From Cyanobacteria bacterium UBA11370 (GTDB taxonomy: Bacteria > Cyanobacteriota > Cyanobacteriia > Cyanobacteriales > Coleofasciculaceae): a DNA stretch of 64,000 bases. Position numbers and translations under genes: made by a program. The notes below the pieces were generated by a model. The model was not told where the DNA came from. It did not search any database and saw only the letters and a list, made by a program, of their open reading frames with translations. Of the stretch, positions 29,001 to 37,559 are shown one piece after another (position 1 is the first letter of the stretch; every line of letters begins with the position of its first letter). The stretch spans positions 42,735 to 106,734 of the forward strand of contig DNGI01000321.1 of the NCBI GenBank assembly GCA_003486645.1, in the 5' to 3' direction.

Positions 29001-31654
29001 TGGTCTTCAGGTAGGCTTTCTCTAAAAGACTGGGCATAATCTTTGGCTTTTTGAAATAGCAACTTGCACTGTCTTTCCGTCAGTGGAGCCGCCAGTTTTA
29101 ATCGGGCATTGTGGGTACTAATTCCTGCCTTTAACCCCAGTTCAGTTCGGGATATTTCGCAAACAGTTCCCAGCCGTTTGTAAACAGCTTTTCCCTCTTC
29201 CCCAACCTCCCCTTTAACTTGAGCGAGGGCAATGAGTTTATGAGGTATCCTAGACTTGGGGCGTTCGTTCTCCACTAGCTTCAGGTTCATGGTGTCTATT
29301 TTCCCCAAATCGGGATGGTCAAATTTGATGACATTTGTAATTTCGAGTTCCGCACCTTTTTGGGTCGTCACTTTCAGAACAGGGCCTTGCTCAATTTGGC
29401 GTTTTCTGTCTTGTTTAGTAGCTTCGTTAAATAATTGGTCGAATTGGGCTTTGGTAAGAGTGGCTTGGTTTTTTTGTGCCGGAGTGAACGTTTCGGGAAA
29501 TAAATCCCGAAACTGTTCAGTAGGACGCGATTCCAATTGGGATTGTTCAAACAAAGTGTTGGTTTGTCGCACCATGAGTTCTACTGGAGAGTAACCCTCG
29601 GCTTTGATTCCTGACTTCATGTAAACGTCGGGAGATTTTTTATCCCTGATATATTCGGGTATTCGGTGCAGCAGTCTTTGGTTTTCCTTGATGACTGCTA
29701 TATCTGGCGCTCTATTGCTTTTGAAAATATCTACGGCTAGCTGGTTTTGATACCCTGCCTCCCCAATCATATCATGGTAAATACTACGATTAATTTTCAG
29801 CCCTTGGTTGATAAGTTCATCAGTTAAGGGAGATTGGGCAATTTGAGCAACTTGAATAATTCTATCTCTGTACTCTAATTTAAGAGGTTGGGGGTTGTTG
29901 GAGTCATTTTCTTGTTGGATTAATGTTTGGTAGTGATTGCCAACTTGTCGAAGGTAATCAGCTTTTTGCTGTGGCGTACCCTGAGTATTGATAATATCAA
30001 TTTCCGACTCTAAAGCTTCTAAGGCGGTAGCGTGATTGTTAATAACACCCACAGAAATACTGTCCGACATGAAGAGGGCAATTTCTTCAAAAGGAGGTTG
30101 GCTACCATCGGCTCTGTGGAACGAGGCTTTCTGCTCTTTTTTTACTGGTGCATAGGCGTTTTCGGGTTCGTTTCTTTTACGAGCTTCGTTAGTGAAAGTG
30201 GGGTATTTACTTGCCAGTTCTACGCCAATGCAGTCGCCGTCGTAGTCTCTACCTTGCCGTTCTGATTCAGTTTCTATGGGTACGATTTCTGAAGTTTCTA
30301 TACCTTGTATTTTGAGGGCATTAATTCTAGCTTGGATGCGTTTTTGGTCTTCATCATTGACCACAATTACGCCTTTGAGCGGTTTACCATTGGGGGCATA
30401 AGCATCCTCGACTATTTTGTTGGTAGAAATGCACATCCCATTAGAGTTGAGCAGGGGAGAGCGGAAGTTGAGGATTTCTTCCCCTTCAGGAAGATAGGTA
30501 ACGCAGATTTCGCCATGCTTTAAATCTTTAGAGGGAATAATCATACCCCGTTCAAACTCAATCGTTTTTCCTATGGCAATATCTCGCCATTCCTTTTGCA
30601 AAAATCTTTTGAGTTCGTCTGTGACTTTCTGAGTTTCCAGTAATTGTCCATCGCCTTCTAGGTCAGCTTTGATGAGGCGATACATCATCTGGTCGTTGAC
30701 GGGATCTGTTTCAATTTCTCCCTCTTGTGTCCCCTCTACCTGGTCTTCTTCTAGTTCTGAGGAGCGGTTTTTTAGTAGCCCTTTGCGTTTTTCATATTTT
30801 TCACAGTAATATTGAGCGAGTTTCCTGGGATCATCTTGGATTTTTTTGAGGGTTTGTGCTTGTTCTTCTAGTATGGTTAGGAAATCTTTAATGCCTTCTG
30901 GAAAGGAAGCATGAACTTGGGAAGCGGCGATAGTTCCTTGTTGGGAGTGTTCTTTTTCTCCAATCCAAACGGTTACAGTATGCAATCCTGGCTGGATGGG
31001 ATTATTTTCTTTATCTCCCCCCTTGAAGCTGGAGGTAGGAACAATGAGGTCTATGGGGGGTGTATTTGGGTTTTGGTAAGGAAGTTGGGTTAGGTCTTTG
31101 GGGGCTAACGTTCCTTTGGCAAATCGGTACTCAGATGGGATGGCTAACCTATGCTGAATAACGTGTTCTACGCTATCGCTCAACTGTTGGGATAGTTCGG
31201 GAGAAATCTTGCCGTGACAGTCCCCTACCTGTCGCCATGCAATTGCGTCAGCCAGTATTCCTCCATTTTCCCCTGTCTCGTCATTTACCACCAAAATATT
31301 AAGTTCTTTGGTGAGAGCATTTTTGCAGCTACCCAGGAAAATACTGCCATAAGCCCCCCGGTCTTTGCGATCAGGGCAGAGTTTGTCTATGGTTTCCAAG
31401 CACTCAGCAGGGCCATATAGGAGACGGCTTTTTGAACTGAGGAGTAACACATGACCTTCTGGATGGTTGTAGAGGTCTTCCGCTTTAGATTTATCGTCGA
31501 TATGACCAAAGCTGAACTCTACTCCTGGAAAGTAGGTTTCCAAGAGGGTATTGTCTAGGGTTTCGGTGAGGATGGTCTCTGGGTTGTCTGGGTTGCCGTC
31601 AGTGTGAATCCATTGGTTGAGGCGGGTGTCAAAGTGCTTGAAGGTGACAGACAT
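26030..31654 (-). CDS. giant protein with RdRP/QDE-1-type RNA polymerase core and SLOG-like domain
   Basis: 1874 residues. Three segments follow the order of the two-barrel RNA polymerases of the QDE-1/cellular RdRP class. (1) Near 145-215, GDCHGKISPELSQQL then PTSSFKGGDK, comparable to DG.GkIS...a and the KG loop of barrel 1. (2) Near 366-480, ERGMIIPSKDLKHGEICVTY, EEILNFRSPLL and ERQGRDYDGDCIGV, with D470, D472 and D474 forming the metal-binding D-x-D-G-D. (3) Near 637-650, NQLAVDIFKSNRAP, comparable to the AVDF.KTG segment. The region 700-1480 has beta-rich parts without recognised names. A SLOG/DprA-like nucleotide-binding segment lies near 1510-1590 (DTIMVSGSGPWRG; KAGSSFVVGNAKGTDQLVQE). 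It probably makes RNA on plasmid or invading DNA. Substrate and partners are unknown. It has its own promoter region facing a divergent gene. Confidence 0.72.
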   Translation of the reverse strand: MSVTFKHFDTRLNQWIHTDGNPDNPETILTETLDNTLLETYFPGVEFSFGHIDDKSKAEDLYNHPEGHVLLLSSKSRLLYGPAECLETIDKLCPDRKDRGAYGSIFLGSCKNALTKELNILVVNDETGENGGILADAIAWRQVGDCHGKISPELSQQLSDSVEHVIQHRLAIPSEYRFAKGTLAPKDLTQLPYQNPNTPPIDLIVPTSSFKGGDKENNPIQPGLHTVTVWIGEKEHSQQGTIAASQVHASFPEGIKDFLTILEEQAQTLKKIQDDPRKLAQYYCEKYEKRKGLLKNRSSELEEDQVEGTQEGEIETDPVNDQMMYRLIKADLEGDGQLLETQKVTDELKRFLQKEWRDIAIGKTIEFERGMIIPSKDLKHGEICVTYLPEGEEILNFRSPLLNSNGMCISTNKIVEDAYAPNGKPLKGVIVVNDEDQKRIQARINALKIQGIETSEIVPIETESERQGRDYDGDCIGVELASKYPTFTNEARKRNEPENAYAPVKKEQKASFHRADGSQPPFEEIALFMSDSISVGVINNHATALEALESEIDIINTQGTPQQKADYLRQVGNHYQTLIQQENDSNNPQPLKLEYRDRIIQVAQIAQSPLTDELINQGLKINRSIYHDMIGEAGYQNQLAVDIFKSNRAPDIAVIKENQRLLHRIPEYIRDKKSPDVYMKSGIKAEGYSPVELMVRQTNTLFEQSQLESRPTEQFRDLFPETFTPAQKNQATLTKAQFDQLFNEATKQDRKRQIEQGPVLKVTTQKGAELEITNVIKFDHPDLGKIDTMNLKLVENERPKSRIPHKLIALAQVKGEVGEEGKAVYKRLGTVCEISRTELGLKAGISTHNARLKLAAPLTERQCKLLFQKAKDYAQSFRESLPEDQRLAMAAATWNICTSPENAERNAQGKTIKPNPNQKQNYKISHFAFAAFSEEIIEQVGTLQFTELTATGINRESNQLKDEVWKKGQDINLEIRVRDDLPVEDPRYNKRLLFVLDPEQGEYQEFGIVDTKGGQLPIGTKAQATISADLVATANLHINHPQITQPIKFGKVNDCELAFHPFNGETYQVSLEQYQPPPIPVIKLDGKVIGELDAGSVEMLKNAYRLQEGQTLDVALNTYGRNNGTHTLATTSHGNTIRANRQVQNGDFKDYRFNGEQATITIGFKQAKPGMAVKININGEKKVAGLFTPNQKESKEALTRAGLFQAGVTFEAKITSNVTIASVKIKPETVEYPTRGEWIKQRRATQQHQDNQQSVQQQTASSLITNLKRQPSILHQLQQEWEMPSGEIQQLPTLGLTVDQKVADSTSKWLNAQGVTHIRVNLNHPSIEPETERGYAVFRMVEADVPPQVRLVMKQQCGEAIDANFTTMLEVSPYHQRLEAVPKLNPCQLDNLTKTQEPTGAISPPKRQLPTLLSRENTALPPPEGSSESISPFKATQSETQTSPNNSKPYNPLANLTPLNRAVAHHMKKDIAMAEVATQFIGTSAAPPNTPSSTRNYSQAWGDRANTGVYSPDDTIMVSGSGPWRGVEQAAIESTFESHYKPLLNQALKAGSSFVVGNAKGTDQLVQEYLKNHGYKLEATPNHYIKATPERTKIVSPDHSSQSENGAQPVQISGKPVKMVYELKLHGEENPLPVTTTIDAMRGHGRCHTTRTYPPDTAYGFQEGDIALAVAGEKQVAFRVGKQYPITQQMIADPQYREQWASLEKHSAKELDSFQGKEQVWGLYMEPLGDYIDGKIVPFADVAAQTQKASQTQQAQTAVTSTQSESLIAQAIQQQRTELVAAVVAKTLDLAGTHHHQGTKYTADWNPTQQTLTLTPVQETTPVMVAKLSVGNWQATPGSRLSHSDVEFFQSIIPLLQRLEQQHQPENNSQLTRD

Positions 31655-31832
31655 AGGGATTAACTTTAAAACTATGTCTCGACCCTAAAAAAAAACTGGA
31701 AATTAAAAATCAACCAATCTGCTATTTGATATTAGCTATTTGGTTAATGTTCGACCATTTGGTTATCCTTTAGAATGAAGGTTCACATCATAAAGATTAT
31801 CGATAGGACTCAGCGATTTATCAGGAGGGAAA

Positions 31833-32195
31833 ATGGCGAGAGCTTACGATTTTTGGGATATTTCGATACGAGAAAATTACAATCCCGATGGGACTATGAA
31901 GGAGGAACATAGAGAATGGTTAATGGCTAATGGTACTTCCCTTGAAGATACTTGGGCGATGGAAACTCGAAAAATGGCGGAAGTCAAGGAGTTTGATGAA
32001 AGGGAGGAAAGATTCTTACAACTTTATGGCGTAACTTGGTCAGAATGGTCGCGAACCGGACAGGAGCAGCTAACCCCAGAGCAGCAGAGAGCCAAGCAAC
32101 AGGCAGCTCTACAGGAGGGGGCAGAGATATCTGAGCTACCCTATGACATAGAGCCTGACACTTATTATGACTATCATGCCGGGTATCCTGGTTGA
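31833..32195 (+). CDS. hypothetical acidic protein divergent from the polymerase-like gene
   Basis: 120 residues, ATG 31833 with a good AGGAGG 5 nt upstream. It starts MARAYDFWDISIRENYNPDG and is rich in Glu, Trp and Tyr, with a Gln/Ala-rich middle (LTPEQQRAKQQAALQEG) and an acidic tyrosine tail (DIEPDTYYDYHAGYPG). No family recognised. It starts 179 nt from the start of the 1874-residue protein, so the two probably share a divergent promoter region containing repeated TTTGGTTA. It may encode a partner of that protein. Confidence 0.6.
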   Translation: MARAYDFWDISIRENYNPDGTMKEEHREWLMANGTSLEDTWAMETRKMAEVKEFDEREERFLQLYGVTWSEWSRTGQEQLTPEQQRAKQQAALQEGAEISELPYDIEPDTYYDYHAGYPG

Positions 32196-32417
32196 GTGAT
32201 CGCTGAGGGTTATGTTACTGTGAGATCGCAACGCAGATCTGTGGCAGTACAAAAAGGTATTGCCCGATGTTACTATGCAAAAAGATTCGTCTAATCGTCG
32301 ATAACAGGGGATGCCGAAACGTTAGAGTTCATGCTTTTGCAAATGTCGCAGGCTCTACAACTGGTAAATTTCCTGCCTGCGTAACACACAGCAATTAAAA
32401 GGCAGAGGTAAGTTGCG

Positions 32418-33473
32418 TTGAGTCAACAAGGGCAAGGTAGGCATCGGCGTCCGAGACGCACTACTACAGGAGTAGCCAAAAGCGGCTCTGCTATTTCAGA
32501 AACGGCATTTTCTCCGGTAGAGTCTACTAGCGGGGTGGGTGAGGGTGCGACCCTCAAGTTGGTTCCCCTCGACGCAATCGATCCGCCATCACAGCAGCCC
32601 CGGCGATACTTTGACTCCAAAAAGCTGGAGATGCTGTCGCTCTCGATTAGGGAACATGGGATTTTGGAGCCATTGTTGGTGCGGCCCAGGCAAGGAACAG
32701 AAGAAAAATACGAACTGGTAGCAGGGGAGAGACGCTGGCACGCAGCCCAAAAAGCTGGGTTAGATGAAGTTCCTGTCGTCGTTAAAGACCTGAGTGATGA
32801 AGACTCCCTGGTTTTGGCACTGATAGAAAATTTGCAGCGGGAAGACCTCAATCCTTTTGAAGAAACCGAAGGCATTTTGCAGTTACTATCTTTGAAGTTG
32901 TCTCGAAGTCAGTCAGAGGTGATTTCGTTGCTGCAAAGGATGCATAAAGCCAAAATGGTTCAGGTCAAGCGAAAGCAACAAAAGGGACATTCCTCGGCTA
33001 ACTCTGAGGTGGGTGAATCTGACTCGCTCTGGACGAATATCTTGTTTGAGGAAATTGAGAAGATGTTTCAAGTCCTGGGTACAGTGGCGTGGCAGTCATT
33101 TGTAACCGCAAGATTACCGTTATTAAATCTTCCCGAAGAGATCAAGCAAGCGATTCGGTCTGGGAAGATTGAGTATAGCAAGGCGAGGTTGATTGGGAGT
33201 ATCAAAGATCCCGATGTGCGCCTTGCGCTGCTAGAGGAAGCAATTGAGTTGGGGCTATCTCAAGCCCAGATTAGAAAACGCAAGCGCTCCTTAGAGCAGG
33301 GGGATAACCCACCTCCGACTGCTCAGGTGCTGAAGTCTCGCGTTAGCGAGATTTATCGTTCGTTATCTTCTCCGGCAACGGCAGCTATTTGGGAGCGTTT
33401 GGGTGAAGACCCTTCATTGCTCAAACGCCTTGATCAGTTAGTGAACGACATACAAGCGTTACTCAAGCCCTAG
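32418..33473 (+). CDS. parB: ParB/RepB/Spo0J family protein (third ParB)
   Basis: 351 residues from TTG 32418, preceded by AGAGGTAAG; there is no ATG before the domain. The ParB/Srx domain lies at about 45-150: VPLDAIDPPSQQPRRYFDSK, LSIREHGILEPLLVRPRQ, ELVAGERRWHAAQKAGL, LVLALIENLQREDLNPFEET (a textbook ParB CTPase signature). HTH helices (LSRSQSEVISLLQRMHKA) follow and then a basic C-terminal region. No parA lies next to it. It is the gene immediately upstream of the type IV secretion cluster, so it may regulate that cluster or act at another locus with the ParA at 14265. Confidence 0.9.
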   Translation: MSQQGQGRHRRPRRTTTGVAKSGSAISETAFSPVESTSGVGEGATLKLVPLDAIDPPSQQPRRYFDSKKLEMLSLSIREHGILEPLLVRPRQGTEEKYELVAGERRWHAAQKAGLDEVPVVVKDLSDEDSLVLALIENLQREDLNPFEETEGILQLLSLKLSRSQSEVISLLQRMHKAKMVQVKRKQQKGHSSANSEVGESDSLWTNILFEEIEKMFQVLGTVAWQSFVTARLPLLNLPEEIKQAIRSGKIEYSKARLIGSIKDPDVRLALLEEAIELGLSQAQIRKRKRSLEQGDNPPPTAQVLKSRVSEIYRSLSSPATAAIWERLGEDPSLLKRLDQLVNDIQALLKP

Positions 33474-33752
33474 TGGCAGGAGGCTTTCGGGTCTTCGGGC
33501 AGGGGGAGGGGGAGAGAGGGAGAAGGGGAGAAAATAACCAATGCCCCACACCTCAATTTAGGAGGCATTCGGGAAGAAAGCTTGTACAGTAAGCGTTTTA
33601 ACCTTTTTTCAAGGGTGGGTTATTTCTGCTGCGCTGTAATAGTTAAAATTGATTTTAACCCATCGGTTAGGCCTACTTTAACCCGGTGGTGGAACCGAAG
33701 CTCGCTTCTTTCTCGATAACTTGGGAGAGTTCACGAGAAAAAGGGCAAGCCT

Positions 33753-34391
33753 ATGATAGGCAAGGATTGTGAGTTTTCAGTACTCTCCACCTATTCCTCC
33801 AAAGGCAGTCGCTCCAAGATGAGGACTGGCGACTTCAGAAGTTCTTCTAGAGAACACAGCGGATTTAGAGCCATTTTAAACCAGCTAAGCGTACCCATTT
33901 TGTTTGTGGGTGGTTCAGCACTGATGCTGTTAGAAATGTCTCTGCACCGACTGATATTAACCTCCCTCATATTTGGGGTGGCGGTATTTTGTAGCGCTCC
34001 CCAATTTTTTGGCACAGCTTTGACAAACTTTGAACGGTGGCAGCGGAAATACAAGCTGAATTTGGCGGTGGTGGCATTCCTGTTTCTGTCAACTGTATTT
34101 GCGCTGGACTTGATGGCAACTCCAGCAAGCGCTCAGTTCTTCAATGGTGCTCAAGAATTTATGACCCAAGCGTTTGGTAATGCCGGGGGAACTGACATTA
34201 CGCCTGTAATTGAAATTATTTTCAACGTTTTGCGAGGCTTGATGTTGATTTATTTGGGCGTTTCACTGATTCGGGTTGTACAAGCATCCAGGAACGATGA
34301 AGACTGGCAGACCTTGGCTAGAACACCCATGATCATCATGGTAGCTGTGGTGGTCGCTGATATTCTGACGGGTTTCATTGTCGGGGTTTAA
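33753..34391 (+). CDS. VirB2/TrbC-like pilin precursor
   Basis: 212 residues. A hydrophobic segment near 45-90 is followed by a signal-like stretch LNLAVVAFLFLSTVFALDLM and an A-S-A cleavage site at 125-127. Cleavage would leave an 85-residue mature protein with two membrane spans (VIEIIFNVLRGLMLIYLGVS; MIIMVAVVVADILTGFIVGV), the layout of VirB2/TrbC conjugative pilins. The long leader is unusual. It is first of the VirB2-VirB3-VirB4 order. Sequence identity to named pilins cannot be judged here, so the call rests on topology and position. Confidence 0.7.
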   Translation: MIGKDCEFSVLSTYSSKGSRSKMRTGDFRSSSREHSGFRAILNQLSVPILFVGGSALMLLEMSLHRLILTSLIFGVAVFCSAPQFFGTALTNFERWQRKYKLNLAVVAFLFLSTVFALDLMATPASAQFFNGAQEFMTQAFGNAGGTDITPVIEIIFNVLRGLMLIYLGVSLIRVVQASRNDEDWQTLARTPMIIMVAVVVADILTGFIVGV

Positions 34392-34400
34392 GCAACGGAT

Positions 34401-34718
34401 ATGTCTGACAAACGAGACTTTCGCACCGTTAATCAAGTTCTGGGAACTCAGCCCCGCTTAGGTCCGTTTCCCGCTGATCAGGTAGTGCCTTGGAGTCTGA
34501 TTGGGCTTTTGGGTTACATCCTCAAACAAATCTTGAGTTGGAACTTACTGTGGACGGGATTGTTTGTGGCTTGGGGTTGGGCAACCTGGTGGACGTTGAC
34601 AGGTTCCAAAGGGTGGAAGTTTTTATCCAAGTTTATTGGCGTGCCGCGAATTGTCCCAGGTTACAAGCGGTTTGATCCACTCCTTTCCAATCAATCTAGT
34701 CGATACAGGAGGAAATAA
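34401..34718 (+). CDS. VirB3/TrbD-like inner membrane protein
   Basis: 105 residues with two adjacent hydrophobic segments (SLIGLLGYILKQIL; LLWTGLFVAWGWATWW) after a polar N-terminus and a basic tail (KRFDPL, SSRYRRK). It has the size and position of VirB3, between the pilin-like gene and VirB4. Its stop overlaps the ATG of the VirB4-like gene by one base (TAATG), so the pair is coupled. Confidence 0.65.
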   Translation: MSDKRDFRTVNQVLGTQPRLGPFPADQVVPWSLIGLLGYILKQILSWNLLWTGLFVAWGWATWWTLTGSKGWKFLSKFIGVPRIVPGYKRFDPLLSNQSSRYRRK

Positions 34719-37549
34719 TGCCGAAGACAACAGCTCCAACCGTAGCCAAAAAACGACGGCAGGAGGCTCCAACATCCAAAACCAAAGTTGGTAAGAGGGC
34801 GTTGAACTACGTTCCACGCCAAGCTAAAAAACAAGTTACCCCCTTTGAAGATTTTGTTCATTTAGGGGGGATGGTGAGATTTCGGCTGCGCGGCTTGGAT
34901 ATTGGAGCCTACTGCCTCAAAAAGAAAGGCGCTATTCAATTAAAATTTGGCTTTGATTGTACGGGTGTTCATCCTTCTTTACCCTTCATCCAAGTGCCTA
35001 CCATTTTCGATGCTATCGAGTCTGGATTGAAAGATTTGCCCGACAACGAAACATTAACCATTCACGCGACTTCGTTTACAACAGATTGGCAGCGACAAAC
35101 GCAACTTAAAGCCGTTCAAGAGAATTGCGATTCAGAACAACTCGAACTCTTGGTAGGCAGCGAGCGCAAAAGAGTAAGAGAACTCACCGAGGTAGGGATT
35201 CGTAAACCCAAAACGCTGCGACTCTACTGCACCTACACCGTCGATGGGGATGCCGAAGGCACTTCCCAGGACACTCTAGGCAAAGTTTTACTGGTTTTGG
35301 CTCAAGGCTGGAAGGCATTTACTGGGCAGATTCACGAACACAAGCGCCAACAGTTAGAGACTATTTTCCTAAATAGTTTTACCGATGGCTTCCAACTGTG
35401 GGAGCAGCTATTGGCAACTAAAATGGGTCTTTCCATTCAACCAATGACAGCCCAGCAACTTTGGTTAGAGCTGTGGAAGCAATTTAATTTCTCAAACCCA
35501 CCCCCGATTCCCCATATTCTCACCTTAGATGAGCGTGGTTTAACTGAAGAAAACCAGAGCGATTTCCACATCTGCCACCAATTACTAGAGCGGGAATCCT
35601 CTATACCGTTTTTCGACCGGGCTTGGGTGACGCTCAAAAATCGCTATATCGGCGTCATGTCATTCACCGATAAACCTGCGGGATGGCGGGATGAATATGC
35701 CCAGCTCAGGTATTTGTGGGAGGTGTTGAGCCGAGAACAGGTGTACGATACTGAAATCGTTGCTCAATTCTCCAGAGCGAACGAAGCCCTCGCCAAGACA
35801 GCCGTGCAGCGCATCACCAAGCAATCCATTGTCGGCAGCGAACTTGCCATTAGCAAATCTTCTGTGGATGTGGGCGCTCAACTCAAAGCTGAAAAAGCGA
35901 TCGCCGCTCAAGCTGAAATGATTGAAGGAGCCGTACCCATTAACACGGCGGTGGTTTTCCTAATTCACCGCCAGGATACTCGCTCCCTGGCAGAGGCTTG
36001 TCGCTATTTGAGTAGCTGCTTCCGCCGTCCTGCTGTCGTGGTGAGAGAAAAAGAATATGCCTGGAAACTGTGGCTACAATGCCTGCCAATTGTATTCGAG
36101 AAGCTGCTCGCTAAACCATTCGACCGTCGCCTGACTTATTTTAGTTCGGAAGCCCCAGGATTAATGCCACTGGTAACTACATCTGCGGTGGATGAGTCAG
36201 GGTTTGAACTGATTGCAGATGAGGGGGGTACTCCCCTTCACCTAGATTTGTACCAAAAGCACAAGAACTTGGGCGTTTTTGCCACCACCCGCGCGGGCAA
36301 ATCCGTGTTAGTTTCTGGCATTCTTACCCAAGCCCTGGCACGGGGTATGCCCGTAGTGGCTCTGGATTATCCCAAACCAGACGGTACCAGTACGTTCACA
36401 GACTATACCAAATTCTTCGGCGTAGAAGGTGGGGCTTATTTTGATATTGGTTCGCAGAGTTCCAACCTGTTTGAAGTCCCCGATACCCGTGCCTTGCCGG
36501 ACGTTAAGACGCGCAAAGAGCGCATGGCGGACTACAAAGATTTTCTGGCGACAGCCCTGTTCGCTATGGTTTTGGGTACCAATCTCGAGGGAGTCAATCC
36601 CGTTTTAGTAGACAGCACAAGGGCAGTAATCGGCTTGGCCTTGGAAACGTTCTTCAATGATGCCGATATCAAACTACGTTACCAACAAGCCAGAGAGAGT
36701 GGGTTTGGCACTTCTGAGTGGGAAAATGTCCCGACTTTGCAGGATTTCTCCGAATTTTGCGCTCCCGGTTTTCTGGATTTAGATGCTTTGGGTAAGAGTA
36801 ATAGTGGTATTGATGCCCTGACTGCCCTGGAGCAAATCCAAATTAAACTCCGATTCTGGTTAACCAGTAGTCGAGTGGGAAAAGCAATCAGCCGCCCCTC
36901 AACCTTCCGTTCTGATGCCAGATTACTGGTATTCGCCCTGAGAAATTTGAGTAACGATGCTGATGCTGCCATCCTCTCACTCTCAGCTTATTCGGCGGCA
37001 CTGCGGCGAGCATTGGCAAGTCCAGCCAGTATCTTTTTCATTGATGAAAGCCCGATTCTGTTTAGCTACCCATCAATCGCCGAGTTGGTGGGAAGGTTAT
37101 GTGCCAATGGCGCTAAGTCGGGAGTGCGGGTCATCTTGAGCGCTCAAGACCCAGAAACTATCTCCAATAGCGCCGCTGCCTCTAAGATTTTTGCTAATAT
37201 GACCACCCGCTTGATTGGGGTGATTCAACCTTCAGCGGTGAAGAGTTTTATGGATATTTTTCAGTATCCGATTGAGATTATTTCCCGCAACTCTACTGAC
37301 GCTTTTTTTCCTAAGAAAGAAGGGCTTTACAGCCAGTGGCTTTTGGATAACAACGGCAAATTAACCAGTTGTAGATATTACCCAGCCTATTGCCAACTAG
37401 CAGCAGTAGTTAACAATCCTGATGAACAGGAGTGGCGAAGCGCTTACTTGCAAAAATACCAACACAATCCTCTGGAAGGAATGGTGCGCTTCAGTGAAGC
37501 CTACGTCAGAAAAATTCGCGGTCAATCGTTTGAACAATCGTTTGAATAG
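34718..37549 (+). CDS. virB4: VirB4/TraC-type conjugation ATPase
   Basis: 943 residues. The N-terminal half (1-480) resembles the VirB4 periphery and carries no motif. The C-terminal ATPase has Walker A ATTRAGKSVLVSGILTQALA near residue 522, VVALDYPKPDG just after, the SIFFIDESPILFSYPSIAEL Walker B near 770, and RVILSAQDPETISNSAAASK (sensor) followed by NMTTRLIG. The glycine-rich loop is a variant lacking GxxGxGK's second glycine. It powers pilus assembly and substrate transfer at the inner membrane. It is coupled to the VirB3-like gene and followed by the VirB5-like gene after 10 nt. Confidence 0.88.
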   Translation: MPKTTAPTVAKKRRQEAPTSKTKVGKRALNYVPRQAKKQVTPFEDFVHLGGMVRFRLRGLDIGAYCLKKKGAIQLKFGFDCTGVHPSLPFIQVPTIFDAIESGLKDLPDNETLTIHATSFTTDWQRQTQLKAVQENCDSEQLELLVGSERKRVRELTEVGIRKPKTLRLYCTYTVDGDAEGTSQDTLGKVLLVLAQGWKAFTGQIHEHKRQQLETIFLNSFTDGFQLWEQLLATKMGLSIQPMTAQQLWLELWKQFNFSNPPPIPHILTLDERGLTEENQSDFHICHQLLERESSIPFFDRAWVTLKNRYIGVMSFTDKPAGWRDEYAQLRYLWEVLSREQVYDTEIVAQFSRANEALAKTAVQRITKQSIVGSELAISKSSVDVGAQLKAEKAIAAQAEMIEGAVPINTAVVFLIHRQDTRSLAEACRYLSSCFRRPAVVVREKEYAWKLWLQCLPIVFEKLLAKPFDRRLTYFSSEAPGLMPLVTTSAVDESGFELIADEGGTPLHLDLYQKHKNLGVFATTRAGKSVLVSGILTQALARGMPVVALDYPKPDGTSTFTDYTKFFGVEGGAYFDIGSQSSNLFEVPDTRALPDVKTRKERMADYKDFLATALFAMVLGTNLEGVNPVLVDSTRAVIGLALETFFNDADIKLRYQQARESGFGTSEWENVPTLQDFSEFCAPGFLDLDALGKSNSGIDALTALEQIQIKLRFWLTSSRVGKAISRPSTFRSDARLLVFALRNLSNDADAAILSLSAYSAALRRALASPASIFFIDESPILFSYPSIAELVGRLCANGAKSGVRVILSAQDPETISNSAAASKIFANMTTRLIGVIQPSAVKSFMDIFQYPIEIISRNSTDAFFPKKEGLYSQWLLDNNGKLTSCRYYPAYCQLAAVVNNPDEQEWRSAYLQKYQHNPLEGMVRFSEAYVRKIRGQSFEQSFE

Positions 37550-37559
37550 GAAAAGGAAA

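Noticed and set aside
32423-32875. 150-residue minus-strand frame inside the third parB
   Set aside because: Antisense shadow of a well-conserved ParB domain.
33503-33532. Purine-rich GGGGGAG tract before the VirB2-like gene as a regulatory element
   Set aside because: Such low-complexity G/A runs are common between cyanobacterial genes and show no symmetry or position that would suggest a site.
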